A stretch of DNA of 64,000 nucleotides from a bacterium (lineage in GTDB: Bacteria > Zixibacteria > MSB-5A5 > CAIYYT01): the NCBI GenBank assembly GCA_016708315.1, contig JADJGC010000008.1:52812-116811 (forward strand), written 5' to 3'. The translations under genes were made by a program, and so were the position numbers. The notes beneath the pieces were generated by a model. That model did no database searches, was not told where the DNA came from, and worked only from the letters and a program-made list of their open reading frames with translations. This document shows, piece after piece, positions 52,114 through 61,290 of this stretch (position 1 is the first letter of the stretch; each line of letters starts with the position of its first letter).

Positions 52114-52926
52114 TTAAAACCCGGAGCGATCCCGGTTTTTGAGCTCGGTGTCGTACGCTTCGGCGGCGGCTCCGTAAAACTCATCGAGGCGCTGGAGGTA
52201 ATAACCCCATTTGTTCCGGTTCGACATCGGTTCCCAGAAGATCTCAACCTGGGCCCGATACGGCTCCATGCCGCCTCTGCCGGAAAGAGTATTGCTCATT
52301 CTGAATCCCTTGATGCAGGCGGAGATGATCCGAGTGGCCGGGTTGTAGCGCCAGCGCGTGACTTCCGTGATGTAGAGCGTGTAAATCGGGTATTCGGTCA
52401 GCGGGACATTCGCCGTCTTTTGCCCCTTCTGCTGGAGACGCAGGTAGATAGCCGGTTCGATGCTGCCTTCCAGAAGATTCAACATTGGCATGCCCTCCGA
52501 AGAGGCCTCGTTGGCGGCATTCACAACGAAAGTCAGGAAAGATTCGACCTGGTTTTGATTGAAGGTATCAAAGCCTTTGCTCTTGAGGAGCAGTTCTGTC
52601 GCTGGCTCAGGCAGCTTCACCTCATAACTGCTTCTCTGCCTGATCGACCCGTACACCACCGCCAGCCCGATCAGATTGACGACGAGGATGAACGTCTTTA
52701 CACGTTCCCACTGCGCCAGCCAGCGCAGCCAGGCCAGGGGATACCAATGATGGTTGCCGTCACCGATGAGCTTGGGCGGAAGCACTTCGGCCCCTTGCAA
52801 GGGCGGGTTGCCCGTCGCCTCGAACTGCCGCAGCAGCATCTTGAGCGCGCCAACTTTCTTGGCGGGCTTCACGGCCTTCGGGTCATTGACCTCAAGAGCA
52901 GCTTCTTCTTTTGTATCGCCCAGCAT
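52114..52926 (-). CDS. VirB8-like T4SS protein (first of two)
   Basis: From ATG 52926 (GTG 52935 possible) the product is 270 residues with a Lys/Ala-rich start, one membrane segment (TFILVVNLIGLAVVYG, about 80-97) and a C-terminal NTF2-like domain (ITEVTRWRYNPATRIISA, then YRAQVEIFWEP). This is the VirB8 fold pattern. Tandem VirB8-like genes are uncommon and may form a hetero-oligomer. Confidence 0.6.
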   Translation of the reverse strand: MLGDTKEEAALEVNDPKAVKPAKKVGALKMLLRQFEATGNPPLQGAEVLPPKLIGDGNHHWYPLAWLRWLAQWERVKTFILVVNLIGLAVVYGSIRQRSSYEVKLPEPATELLLKSKGFDTFNQNQVESFLTFVVNAANEASSEGMPMLNLLEGSIEPAIYLRLQQKGQKTANVPLTEYPIYTLYITEVTRWRYNPATRIISACIKGFRMSNTLSGRGGMEPYRAQVEIFWEPMSNRNKWGYYLQRLDEFYGAAAEAYDTELKNRDRSGF

Positions 52927-52932
52927 CTCTGG

Positions 52933-52958
52933 CACCCGTCGGGTGCTCTCCCATTATA
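52933..52958 (-). promoter_or_regulatory. -10 box and leader hairpin of T4SS operon
   Basis: TATAAT on the minus strand at 52953-52958, followed by a perfect short hairpin GCACCC-GAC-GGGTGC at 52932-52946 that lies immediately before the ATG at 52926. The hairpin would occlude ribosome access, so it could regulate expression. No good -35 is seen. Confidence 0.4.
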
Positions 52959-53055
52959 TGTCTGGCGATAGCGACTTTTTGCGGGTGCTTGCGTGTTGCT
53001 CGAATCCAAACCAGTTCGTAGTCGGCATCACACGAATTCTTTCGTGCCGGAAAGC

Positions 53056-53061
53056 TATAAT
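53056..53061 (+). promoter_or_regulatory. -10 box of the 53.1-kb plus-strand unit
   Basis: TATAAT followed by GAGGAGGG and a GC-rich stretch, 40 bases before ATG 53102. It is divergent from the T4SS operon promoter about 100 bases away. Confidence 0.4.
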
Positions 53062-53101
53062 GAGGAGGGCCCGCAGGTGCGGCCCGCACGAAGATCATTC
53101 C

Positions 53102-53494
53102 ATGGAACGAGTCGAGTTTACGCTGGGTGGTCCGCCGCTCGTCGTTCCCGCGCGGGGATGCATCCTGTTGGTGCGATTCAGACTGGCGGGGCACCAGGAG
53201 ATGGACTCCGTCTTTTGCGATTACGGAACGCTGTCGGGGCGCGCGCTGCAATTGTTCAACTGCCGTACGAAAACGTTCCTGATTCACGCCACGGTCCCGT
53301 GTGATTATGCGTTGAAAGTGGGGATCATGACCCTCCCCGCGGAGCAGGTGGGGGAGGTCTTTCAACTGCCCACACCGCCGTGGTATCACCGGCTGGAGGA
53401 AGACGCGCTGGCCTTGGCCCGCCAGTCACAGCATCTGGCGGTCGAAGTCCGCTTGGTGGATCTGTTTAGAGCAACGGCCGGATCAAAACAATGA
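53102..53494 (+). CDS. hypothetical protein, 130 aa
   Basis: From ATG 53102 the soluble product has beta-strand character at the start (RVEFTLGGPPLVV, GCILLVRFRLAG) and helices at the end. It overlaps the next gene by four bases (ATGA), so the two are coupled. This plus-strand pair interrupts the minus-strand secretion genes. Family unknown. Confidence 0.6.
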   Translation: MERVEFTLGGPPLVVPARGCILLVRFRLAGHQEMDSVFCDYGTLSGRALQLFNCRTKTFLIHATVPCDYALKVGIMTLPAEQVGEVFQLPTPPWYHRLEEDALALARQSQHLAVEVRLVDLFRATAGSKQ

Positions 53495-54990
53495 GTTCGC
53501 TTCGCCTGATTCTTCCGGCAGACACCGAGTTTTTGGACGGCCTCAGATTCCTTTGCGGCGACGGTCTGCTGGCGGACCTCAAGCGGCAACTGGTACCGAT
53601 CGCCATGGACGTGATCCGCAACTCGCTCGTGGGGCACACCCATCCACTTCAAACGTTGCAGAGTCTCGGGGACATGCACTGGCAGGACCTCGTCGAGAAT
53701 CCGCACACGCCCTCGGCTGTCAATCGACTCCTGGACGATGTTGAACTCCATCCCCGTCTGCAGGGCGTGATTGAGACGCTGCGCCGGCCAGTGGTGATGC
53801 AACGGATGCGAATCGAATGGCTTCATGAGATGACCGTGGGCCGGTTCGAGCATTCCATCCCTTTTCTGCACCAGGAAGAGGAACTGCTTAAAAGCTGGGA
53901 GCAGTTTTGTGGCGAGTTGCGCGAATCTTCCATCAACCCCTTCGAGGCGGCGGACCAGGAAGCGCAACGGTATCTTTCGTCGTATGGAGATAAGCTGTCA
54001 GATTCAGCACGGCGACTTTATCGGCTGTCGTTTCTGGCAGCCTGCCGGAAGTTGTTCGTGTATTTCTCGGGCGCGAAGGAAACCTGGGCCGGCTCATACA
54101 CGCTTCACGATTTCAAATTGAGCGGGTCGCTGGCCGATCAGTTGGGCCCGGCGGCGCGCGATGTCCACGTGCGCGGACAACATCTCGCGTTGCGTTTCGG
54201 CCGGGTCGATCATGTGTTTTACCTCAAACCTACTTTGGAGCAGATGCAATTGTACCTGGACTGCATCCGAGATTCGGAACTGACGACCGCAGTACAGCGC
54301 AAGCTCTGTCCATTCCTCTCCCTGGACGGTGAGGAGTTGAACTTCCTGGCCGAAGTGTTTTACTGCATTTACCTGCCCAGTCGTTTGCGTGAACTCCACC
54401 ATCCTCCGGAAGTCGTCATCGACGAAAAGTTCCTTGAGGACTCGGGAATGAAGAAGGAATTCTTTTGGCGCTTCCACTTTCTTCCTCTAAGCGCAGAAGT
54501 CGTGGCCATGCTCTCCGAGAAAATGGAAGGGTTGCCGCCGTTACGGGCGCTTCTGCACCACGCTCGGACCGAATCCGGCCTGGTGCGACAACGGTTGTAC
54601 CGCGGAATCCTCGACCCGATGCTGACGGATGTGACGCAGAAGACCCTGCTTTCTCTGTGCCGGCAGTGGAATCCGTTACTGCGAACAGAGGAAGGCGCCA
54701 CGCTCTTGCTGATGAGCTATGTAGAAGGCAAGGCCTCCCGCCTGTCTGGAGACGACCCGAAAGCAGCGTTGCTGCGCGAGCGGGTGATCCTTGACGAACT
54801 GCTCAAAATCCTGGATCGGAACACGCGATCCTGGCAGGAAGCTTTTGCCAGGGATGGTTTCGTGGTGGACCGAGGGCGGGCCTATTTCATCACCGTCCTC
54901 GACAAAGCCATCGAGGAGGGCGATTCGGAGGAAACGCGCCGCACACGTTATCGAGATTCGCGGCGCGTAGCCTGCGTGGTTGTGGAGTGA
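53491..54990 (+). CDS. hypothetical protein, 499 aa
   Basis: A large soluble protein with alternating helices and a central region SLDGEELNFLAEVFYCIYLP. No signal peptide or membrane segment. It is coupled to the 130-residue gene upstream and convergent with the PilV-like gene, five bases away. No family recognised; a cytoplasmic regulator or assembly factor is conceivable. Confidence 0.62.
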   Translation: MSSLRLILPADTEFLDGLRFLCGDGLLADLKRQLVPIAMDVIRNSLVGHTHPLQTLQSLGDMHWQDLVENPHTPSAVNRLLDDVELHPRLQGVIETLRRPVVMQRMRIEWLHEMTVGRFEHSIPFLHQEEELLKSWEQFCGELRESSINPFEAADQEAQRYLSSYGDKLSDSARRLYRLSFLAACRKLFVYFSGAKETWAGSYTLHDFKLSGSLADQLGPAARDVHVRGQHLALRFGRVDHVFYLKPTLEQMQLYLDCIRDSELTTAVQRKLCPFLSLDGEELNFLAEVFYCIYLPSRLRELHHPPEVVIDEKFLEDSGMKKEFFWRFHFLPLSAEVVAMLSEKMEGLPPLRALLHHARTESGLVRQRLYRGILDPMLTDVTQKTLLSLCRQWNPLLRTEEGATLLLMSYVEGKASRLSGDDPKAALLRERVILDELLKILDRNTRSWQEAFARDGFVVDRGRAYFITVLDKAIEEGDSEETRRTRYRDSRRVACVVVE

Positions 54991-54995
54991 GGAGG

Positions 54996-55391
54996 CTACT
55001 CCGGCACCTGCAAAGCGAGTTGCTCGTGGAAGAGGGAGGCGCTGTCGCCGTGAGGAAAAGCTCTCCAAGTCACGCTTCCTTGAATGGTGTAAACCGCATT
55101 GACCGGCCCGCTTTTCTCCAGACGCATTGTGCCGCTCGGAACATGGGGCAGCAAATCGTCATCCACGGGGACATTGGTTTCTCCGACATTCATGGTTTGA
55201 TATTTTACGATGTTGTCGGAGAGAGCCTGCAACACACCGGTTCTCACGTTGTCCGTGTACACGTTGATCTTGCTGACGAGGAGGAATTGCGCCACGCCGA
55301 TCACCACCAGGCCAAGGATGACGATGGCGGCGACCATCTCCACCAGAGTCGCGCCGCTCAGCTTGAATCTGCGATGAGGAGTGATTTTCAT
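54996..55391 (-). CDS. PilV/GspI-like minor pseudopilin
   Basis: From ATG 55391 the 131-residue product has a basic leader and SGATLVEMVAAIVILGLVVIG, a type IV pilin helix with Ala at +1 after Gly and Glu at +5. It is last in an operon of minor pseudopilins; its start overlaps the PilW-like stop. Confidence 0.7.
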   Translation of the reverse strand: MKITPHRRFKLSGATLVEMVAAIVILGLVVIGVAQFLLVSKINVYTDNVRTGVLQALSDNIVKYQTMNVGETNVPVDDDLLPHVPSGTMRLEKSGPVNAVYTIQGSVTWRAFPHGDSASLFHEQLALQVPE

Positions 55392-55393
55392 CG

Positions 55394-56038
55394 TCAACGG
55401 AAAGCGTCGTGACGCGGGTTGAAGTTGTATTCGCGCAGGTCGTGCTGGAGCAGGCCGGTCTTGTTGGTCCGATGCTCGGACACCTGCTGTTCCAGTTCGC
55501 TCTCATCAGCACTGATGAACAACCCTTGAAAAGCGCCCGTGGCAGCGCGGTAATACAACGGCGGCGCCACTTTCCACGAGGCCGTCACGTCCAAATCGGG
55601 CGCCACGGAATTCGTCGTGAATCGGAGCGCATAATCCAACGTGGCATCCCGGTTGGTGAACGCATACTCCAAGTTCAGAGGCGCGCCCCCTCCCGCATCC
55701 GCAATTTGGTACAGGTAAATGATCCCGTCTGTGTAGATTCCAAAGTCAGCGAGGTTTTGCCCGTCTGGGTCGTAAAGGTGCAGGACGCTCCCGTTCAGTC
55801 CCTGCGAACTGGAGTCGTCCACCGTGTAACTCCAACTGCGGCCGAGGCGGTCATTCAGCACACCCACAAAGCGGTCATACTCAGCCCGGCGCGAATTGAC
55901 GGCCGCGCGCGAGGTTTGGGTCGCCTCCTTGGTAAGATACATGAGGCAGCGATATCCGGTTACGGCGATCACACTCAGGATCCCCACGACAATCAGGATT
56001 TCCACCAGTGAAAACGCGGTTGTCTTTGGTCTTTTCAT
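55394..56038 (-). CDS. PilW/GspJ-like minor pseudopilin
   Basis: The 214-residue product has the motif TAFSLVEILIVVGILSVIAV with Ala instead of Gly at -1, which could slow peptidase cleavage, and Glu at +5. The C-terminal domain is larger than in major pilins. Coupled by four-base overlaps to its neighbours. Confidence 0.72.
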   Translation of the reverse strand: MKRPKTTAFSLVEILIVVGILSVIAVTGYRCLMYLTKEATQTSRAAVNSRRAEYDRFVGVLNDRLGRSWSYTVDDSSSQGLNGSVLHLYDPDGQNLADFGIYTDGIIYLYQIADAGGGAPLNLEYAFTNRDATLDYALRFTTNSVAPDLDVTASWKVAPPLYYRAATGAFQGLFISADESELEQQVSEHRTNKTGLLQHDLREYNFNPRHDAFR

Positions 56039-56589
56039 TTCCCGGCCTCCGCGCGTGCAGTCGGGATCAGTAGTATGACAGCGCGTCCCTTCAACTTCAG
56101 TCGCCCGTTTCCTTTCAACGTGCCGTGGATATGGCGCTCGCCCTGAGAAGTGATGATCAGATTCTCGGCTCGCTCCACTTCAAACGGTTCTTCGGTGAGA
56201 TTGGTGATCGCGAACGTTTCGCCCTGGACGTCAACCTGCACCGGCAGCGCTACGAGTGACAGGTGACAAATCAACTTCTTGTACTCCGTCATTTGCCCGT
56301 TGGCGTCCATGGCCATGATCACCAGCGGAAAAGTGGATGGCGTTTTCCTGAGGTCGATGAACAGGGTGGCCTTGGCCACGCCATTGGTGACTTCGATGAT
56401 CTGTTGGTTCACAGAGATGGTGCAGGGCAGGTCCAATTGGATGCGATCCAACTTCAAATCTTTGAGTTCGAGCTGGAATATTTGCCGGGCGGCTTGGTCG
56501 TACCAGGGCGGCAAATAGAGATCGCGGAGGCTGGACGCGTCAGCCGCCAGAGTGGAAAGCAAAATGGACAAGGCAACGCAGAATTTCAT
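56035..56589 (-). CDS. secreted hypothetical protein, 184 aa
   Basis: A signal peptide (MKFCVALSILLSTLAADA) precedes a beta-rich domain with two long strands (KATLFIDLRK, LVALPVQVDVQGETFAI) and a C-terminal strand region (GRAVILLIPTARA). No Cys pair. It lies in the minor pseudopilin operon and may be part of the pilus tip or its periplasmic assembly. Family unknown. Confidence 0.6.
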   Translation of the reverse strand: MKFCVALSILLSTLAADASSLRDLYLPPWYDQAARQIFQLELKDLKLDRIQLDLPCTISVNQQIIEVTNGVAKATLFIDLRKTPSTFPLVIMAMDANGQMTEYKKLICHLSLVALPVQVDVQGETFAITNLTEEPFEVERAENLIITSQGERHIHGTLKGNGRLKLKGRAVILLIPTARAEAGK

Positions 56590-57278
56590 TTGCGGAACAT
56601 GTTCGGACGGAGTTGCGTCGGCGTTGTGTCTGGGGGAAGCAGTTCCATCTGCCCGAGCCAGGCCGAATGGATTCGCGGGATTTCAATTTTCTCCAGCGTC
56701 CAGGCCGCCACGCTCAGTTGCCTTGCCAGGTGAAGCGGCTTCCCCGAAGGTTTGGCCGGGTCTTGCGGGTGATTCAGTTCCAGGTTCCAACCGAAGGTCT
56801 GCTGATACGGTTGCGGGTTGATGAGCACATCCACGGTGGTCCAGAGGCCTGAGGTCAGTTCCCTGGTCGTCAGCTCGACGTCTTGCGCTGCATCAAACAG
56901 CGAGTCGCCTCTTGGATCGACCGGGCAAAGCCAGACCAGCCGTCCCCGTCGCAGGTAAAGCGTGGCGAGCGGTTTAGCTTTCGGCTCCTCGACACGGCCC
57001 CACACGATGAGCAAAGGTTCGTCGCGTTGGATAGTCAGCGGCAGTACGTGAAGCCGCAGCACAAACGCTCCGGACGGCAGCGTCGCGAATCCCGGCCCTT
57101 GAGTGATCAATGGAAACAGGGCGCCTTGATAGGCTAGGCCGGGCAGTTCCAGGCGATTGGCCTGCCATGCCGACCCCTGCCAGTGCGGGTTGAAGTGGTC
57201 AATGGTTTCGGCTCTGGATCTCCATGCACTGATAAACAGGCACAGAGCGCAAAGCCACGTTCGCGTCCAAATAGTCAT
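56586..57278 (-). CDS. secreted hypothetical protein, 230 aa
   Basis: A signal peptide (MTIWTRTWLCALCLFISAW) is followed by a lectin-like beta-sandwich pattern (FVLRLHVLPLTIQ, PLLIVWGRVEE, TTVDVLINPQ). The start overlaps the end of the upstream gene by 80 bases, longer than elsewhere in the operon. Family unknown. Confidence 0.6.
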   Translation of the reverse strand: MTIWTRTWLCALCLFISAWRSRAETIDHFNPHWQGSAWQANRLELPGLAYQGALFPLITQGPGFATLPSGAFVLRLHVLPLTIQRDEPLLIVWGRVEEPKAKPLATLYLRRGRLVWLCPVDPRGDSLFDAAQDVELTTRELTSGLWTTVDVLINPQPYQQTFGWNLELNHPQDPAKPSGKPLHLARQLSVAAWTLEKIEIPRIHSAWLGQMELLPPDTTPTQLRPNMFRK

Positions 57279-57882
57279 AGTATCTCAAGCTTGCCAACTC
57301 CTGGTCGTTGAGCCGTCCCGCGTGCAGTTCTCTCCAGTAATCTCCGGTCCGCATTTTCCGGTCGCACCGCAGATGCAGGTAGTCCTCCAACTCTTTCGGA
57401 CTCAAACAGGCCGGCACCTCCAGCGTTCCTTTGGGCGTCAGGATGTTGGCGCCTCCCTTGAGCACGTCGGGGTTCAAATAATCCTCCGGCGAGCGCCGAC
57501 CGTTCCTGTCCAAATACGTTGGCAGGCCGTTTGCCGGCCGGTGCGTGGTGTAACCTTTCTTCTTCACTTCAGCCTGCAGCGGGACTCTTTTATTTCCGAG
57601 AGGAACAAGTTTGACGTCCGCTGCGCGCGAAGCGGCGTTCGTAGCGGGGTTTGCGAGCTTGTCCTCAATGCGGGAGATGCCGGCCATCGCGCGCCGACAC
57701 AGCAATGGCTGCTGACTGGCGCGCAAGATCTCCACGGCCTCAACCTTTTCCTGCGCCAGCGCTTTGGGAATGATTCCGCGCTCGACACGAACGTCGTCGG
57801 ACGTGGTCGGCCCGGCGGCAGCGGTGATCGCCAGGCTACAGCCGATTAAGCTCAACGTGCGATATGCGAATGTCGTAAACAC
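57199..57882 (-). CDS. secreted hypothetical protein, 227 aa
   Basis: The N-terminus is a probable signal peptide (TLSLIGCSLAITAAAG), then a helical region and a C-terminal domain with YLHLRCDRKMRTGDYWRE. It sits directly downstream of the PilX-like gene, overlapping it by 47 bases. No family recognised. Confidence 0.58.
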   Translation of the reverse strand: MFTTFAYRTLSLIGCSLAITAAAGPTTSDDVRVERGIIPKALAQEKVEAVEILRASQQPLLCRRAMAGISRIEDKLANPATNAASRAADVKLVPLGNKRVPLQAEVKKKGYTTHRPANGLPTYLDRNGRRSPEDYLNPDVLKGGANILTPKGTLEVPACLSPKELEDYLHLRCDRKMRTGDYWRELHAGRLNDQELASLRYYDYLDANVALRSVPVYQCMEIQSRNH

Positions 57883-60511
57883 GGTCTGGTCCTTGAGGCA
57901 TCGTGGCAGGGTTGCGGTTGACGCTGAATTGAGTGATCAACGGGTCCGTGGCCGTGAGCCACTTGATCCGATGCGAGTAAGTCAGTTGCCCGTTGATAAC
58001 GAGTCCTGCGGGCGCGAGCCCAGCCGGTCGCTTGATACCATCCTCCACCACGAGTCGCCCGTTGAACACGGGTGCCGGGCCGGGCAGTGCCGGCGCGTTG
58101 GTTTTCGTCCAGCCCAGCGTCTGATAGTTGAACTGAATGGTGCGCTGCACAAAGGTCGCGTCGTAAAGCGCTGGGTCAACCAACTGAATATCGGCGTCAC
58201 TGCGGTTGTCAGCAGGAGTGATTTCATCTTGTTCCCGCAACACGTCGTAGGTAGTGGATTTCCACGCACCCACATTGTCCGGATTCCAGTTGCCAACGAT
58301 GTCGTAACGTTCGCTGTTCTCGCTCTGCCCACCTCGTATCTGCATGCCCAAATATGGGGCGGCGCTGATTCCGTTGCTCCAGTTCATCCACAGATAATCC
58401 CTCCACGTGCCGCCCAGAGGATGCATTTCAGTCAGTTCCACACGGCTTAACATGGGTCCGTTGGTGCCGATGGAAATGCGCTCTGGCAACGGCTGAAACA
58501 GGTCGATCTGTTCACGATATCGCTCCGCGTAGTTGGTGTGGACCGTGAAGAACGCCTTGGCGTACGGCACGGTCTGAATGTTGGCTTCGGTGAGCGGCGG
58601 AAAGGGAACGGGCAGGTTGGTGGGCGTCCATCCTATAAGCTGGGCTTCGATGGCATACTGGCCATCGAGCACCGGTAGCAAGCCGTGGTACTGTGCAATC
58701 TGTTCCTGGGTGAACGGTCGCACGATGTCGGTCTGATTGGTGATGATCTCCAGCTCACTCAAGACGAACGTTCCCGGAATTCCGGCAAGTGCTTCGGTCA
58801 GATGCTCGTCCACGAGAGTGGTGTCCAGGGCCGTCATCTGCTCCTGGTTGAGCAGCCCGCAGACCGCTTGCTCGTAAACGCCCGCGTAATTGTAACGGCT
58901 GATCACGTTCGTGTAGAGGATCTCGATGCGGTTGGTCGCCGTGTCGGTGAGGACGGAGACCTGCGGCTTGACCGTGCTGTTCAAGTTGGAAATCGCCAGA
59001 TAATCCAGGAAGTAGTTCTCGTCTGCGGCGCTTTGCACGTAGAGCGGGCTGGTGGGGTCGCTCAACACCCTCGCCTGAATGTTGCTGGCCCATTGGTAAA
59101 GTTGCTGATGCAGCAGGGCGTAGCGCTGGTGCTCGACGAAAAATTGATTGGTCGCGTCCAGCGTGACGTCTGCCCGACTGACCAGGCGGAGCTCGTTCGT
59201 CGCGAAAATGGCCGGCGCAATGATTCGCTGCGCAAAATTGCTGATGGCCAGGACATCTGTATTCTTCGGAACGAAACCGATGTTCCCTTCGACTTTCAGC
59301 CTGGCCAGATTCGTGTTGACGTCGCCCGTGAAGAAAACCCGCACCGATGGCGGGAAGGTCAGATTGAGAGGTACTCCCGTGCCCGCCACGATCTCGGCGT
59401 TGGTCACTACGATCGTAGGAATGGGCAACCCGCCAAGGTAGGGAGTTGGAATGGCGTAAAGACTGCGGGCGGACCGTTCCGAAAGATAGTCCGCCAGATT
59501 CAGAACGGCGACGTAGTCTCCTGCATGTTGGCCGTTGGGGTCATACAGCGGGTTGTTATGTGAGATTTGGAGCGGTTGAAAGGAAGGCGTGACCCAATCA
59601 GGCGACCAATCCTGTGTTCTCAGGAAGTCGTCGTACTGCCCCGCGACTTCGTTGTTGACGACTGAATCAGTTGAGTCGCGCAGGCCGCCCCAAAGTTCGT
59701 AGCTGCCCCATTGTGGCTCATAATCCGGGTAATCCCCCTTGAAACTGCGTGCGCCTTCCGATGCGGCATTGGGGTACTTGGCAACCCCGCCAGCACTGCC
59801 GCTCGTGCGCCAGAGGCGGCGGTTCGCAGCGCTCACGCTGGCGGCGGTGACCGAGGCAGGTGTTCCCGCAGAACTGAAGCCACCAGAATACACCACCCCA
59901 ACGTAAGCATGCACCGCCTGGTGGCCAGTATCGGAAACGTCGCGAGCGAGCTGCACCATCTCCCGATGCCGACCCGGATTGAACACGGCCCATTCCGTCA
60001 CGGGAACGGCCCGGATGCGGAAGCCGTAGCGAGCGCGAAAGTCCGGGTAACCCTGTCGCCGGGCGCGTGCGGTGATATCGATTGAGAAATTCGTTTGGCC
60101 CATCCAAAAATCCGGGTAGAGCGGATCGAGCGTGTTCTTGCTGAGTCCGGCCGCTGCCAACGTGCGTGTCGAAACGATTTTATCCTCTGGGACAACATCG
60201 TTGGTGGCAGACAATGTGACCGAGTACGGACCTGACACAGAGGGTTGCTGCATCTCGAGCCACTGCTGGAGGTCCTGCCGCCCATACGCGCCTTTGATCT
60301 CGAACACGCGATCCAGCTGGCTCAAGATTCGTGACGCGGCCGAATCCAGTGCAAGCCGCGCTTCGATGTTTCCCTCCTTGGCGCGTGCCTCCAGGATGCG
60401 ATGTTGTGAACTGCGGATGGCGAGCGAGGCGGCCACGCAAACCATCACTGCCAGCACCATGGCGCCGACCAAGGCAAATCCTTTCTGCGATGGGGAGGAT
60501 CGGATCGTCAC
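57836..60511 (-). CDS. PilX/GspK-like large minor pseudopilin, 891 aa
   Basis: The N-terminus reads KGFALVGAMVLAVMVCVAAS, a pilin-type cleavage site with Gly at -1 but Gly in place of Glu at +5, which is typical of GspK/PilX tip proteins. The following LDSAASRILSQLDRVFE helix is GspK/PilX-like. The remaining 800 residues are Asn/Thr/Pro-rich beta sequence, very long for this family, suggesting a tip adhesin-like extension. Confidence 0.68.
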   Translation of the reverse strand: MTIRSSPSQKGFALVGAMVLAVMVCVAASLAIRSSQHRILEARAKEGNIEARLALDSAASRILSQLDRVFEIKGAYGRQDLQQWLEMQQPSVSGPYSVTLSATNDVVPEDKIVSTRTLAAAGLSKNTLDPLYPDFWMGQTNFSIDITARARRQGYPDFRARYGFRIRAVPVTEWAVFNPGRHREMVQLARDVSDTGHQAVHAYVGVVYSGGFSSAGTPASVTAASVSAANRRLWRTSGSAGGVAKYPNAASEGARSFKGDYPDYEPQWGSYELWGGLRDSTDSVVNNEVAGQYDDFLRTQDWSPDWVTPSFQPLQISHNNPLYDPNGQHAGDYVAVLNLADYLSERSARSLYAIPTPYLGGLPIPTIVVTNAEIVAGTGVPLNLTFPPSVRVFFTGDVNTNLARLKVEGNIGFVPKNTDVLAISNFAQRIIAPAIFATNELRLVSRADVTLDATNQFFVEHQRYALLHQQLYQWASNIQARVLSDPTSPLYVQSAADENYFLDYLAISNLNSTVKPQVSVLTDTATNRIEILYTNVISRYNYAGVYEQAVCGLLNQEQMTALDTTLVDEHLTEALAGIPGTFVLSELEIITNQTDIVRPFTQEQIAQYHGLLPVLDGQYAIEAQLIGWTPTNLPVPFPPLTEANIQTVPYAKAFFTVHTNYAERYREQIDLFQPLPERISIGTNGPMLSRVELTEMHPLGGTWRDYLWMNWSNGISAAPYLGMQIRGGQSENSERYDIVGNWNPDNVGAWKSTTYDVLREQDEITPADNRSDADIQLVDPALYDATFVQRTIQFNYQTLGWTKTNAPALPGPAPVFNGRLVVEDGIKRPAGLAPAGLVINGQLTYSHRIKWLTATDPLITQFSVNRNPATMPQGPDRVYDIRISHVELNRL

Positions 60512-60933
60512 GGGAAGCTTTGTTTGAGGTGGAGAGGGGCAGGCTCCTCATGCTTGATGGCCGCCGCGTTTGGCTGCTTCTTGCCCGCGGAATTCCGTTC
60601 GTAAATATAAGCGGGGAAGTTGCTGCCCGGCACGGGTGTCATGCCCACCATGACGATCACGACGAAGACGAGAATGAAACCGATTTCGCCTGGACGCAGA
60701 GTCTTGCTGGCCAGACAGGTGCTGATCTGCCGCAGAGTGGTGAGGACGAAAACGACCACGGCACAGACGACCGCAAATGCCGTCTGGTAATCTTCCGTGT
60801 AATGAACCCTCGGCCAACGGACGATGGCGTATTCGAGCCAGAAGAAATGCACTGCGGCCACCCCCAGGCTGAAGAATCCTGAGAGGACCGCATTGAGCAT
60901 CAGTATGAACGTCCACTTTGCCGCCGTTGGCAT
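60508..60933 (-). CDS. small polytopic membrane protein
   Basis: The 141-residue protein has three membrane segments (about 8-28, 50-66 and 84-100) and a cytoplasmic or periplasmic tail. First gene of the minor pseudopilin operon, with a TAAAAT box five bases before ATG 60933 and a four-base overlap with the PilX-like gene. Family unknown. Confidence 0.58.
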   Translation of the reverse strand: MPTAAKWTFILMLNAVLSGFFSLGVAAVHFFWLEYAIVRWPRVHYTEDYQTAFAVVCAVVVFVLTTLRQISTCLASKTLRPGEIGFILVFVVIVMVGMTPVPGSNFPAYIYERNSAGKKQPNAAAIKHEEPAPLHLKQSFP

Positions 60934-60938
60934 ATCCT

Positions 60939-60944
60939 ATTTTA
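60939..60944 (-). promoter_or_regulatory. -10-like box of the pseudopilin operon
   Basis: Minus-strand TAAAAT, AGGAT, ATG at 60933. It overlaps the stop codon of the endonuclease III remnant. The AGGA could also act as a weak ribosome site. Confidence 0.42.
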
Positions 60945-61129
60945 AGTCCGGGGAGCTTGCACCCCGGATGAAATTCTGCCGCGCACCGGCGCACTCTCGC
61001 CGCAGGCGACACTCGCTGCACTGCGGATCGCGAGCCAGACAGATTTGTCTGCCGTGGTGGGTCAACGATAGGGGCCGGTGCCGATGTCCGCCGGGCCTCA
61101 CGCAACATTGCTTTCCGAACCGCCGGATT

Positions 61130-61290
61130 GCGCCTGACCGGACCCAGCGGTCCAGCACCCGAAGTGCGTGGGCCCCCGGCGCTGGGCTCCGCCAGGCGCC
61201 CGAGGCCCGGGCTTGCCGCGGCGGGGCGCGCTTGGGCGGGCCGGTGCGGCCCCCAGCCCCCAGGCGCGGGGAAACGGGTGTCCAACCAGC
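61130..61290. other. extremely GC-rich stretch
   Basis: About 160 bases with very high G+C (runs such as ggcccccagcccccagg), clearly above its surroundings. Overlaps the decayed nth-like sequence upstream of the plus-strand gene at 61341. No clear hairpin or iteron set, so I cannot call it an origin. Confidence 0.45.

Noticed and set aside
60947..60968. Hairpin TCCGGGG/CCCCGGA as a terminator
   Set aside because: The stem is good but only a weak CTTAAAAT follows, and it lies within the nth-like reading frame and against a promoter box, so I did not list it.
61130..61290. Origin of transfer or replication
   Set aside because: GC-rich with no AT-rich segment, iterons, nick-site motif or adjacent relaxase or replication initiator gene.
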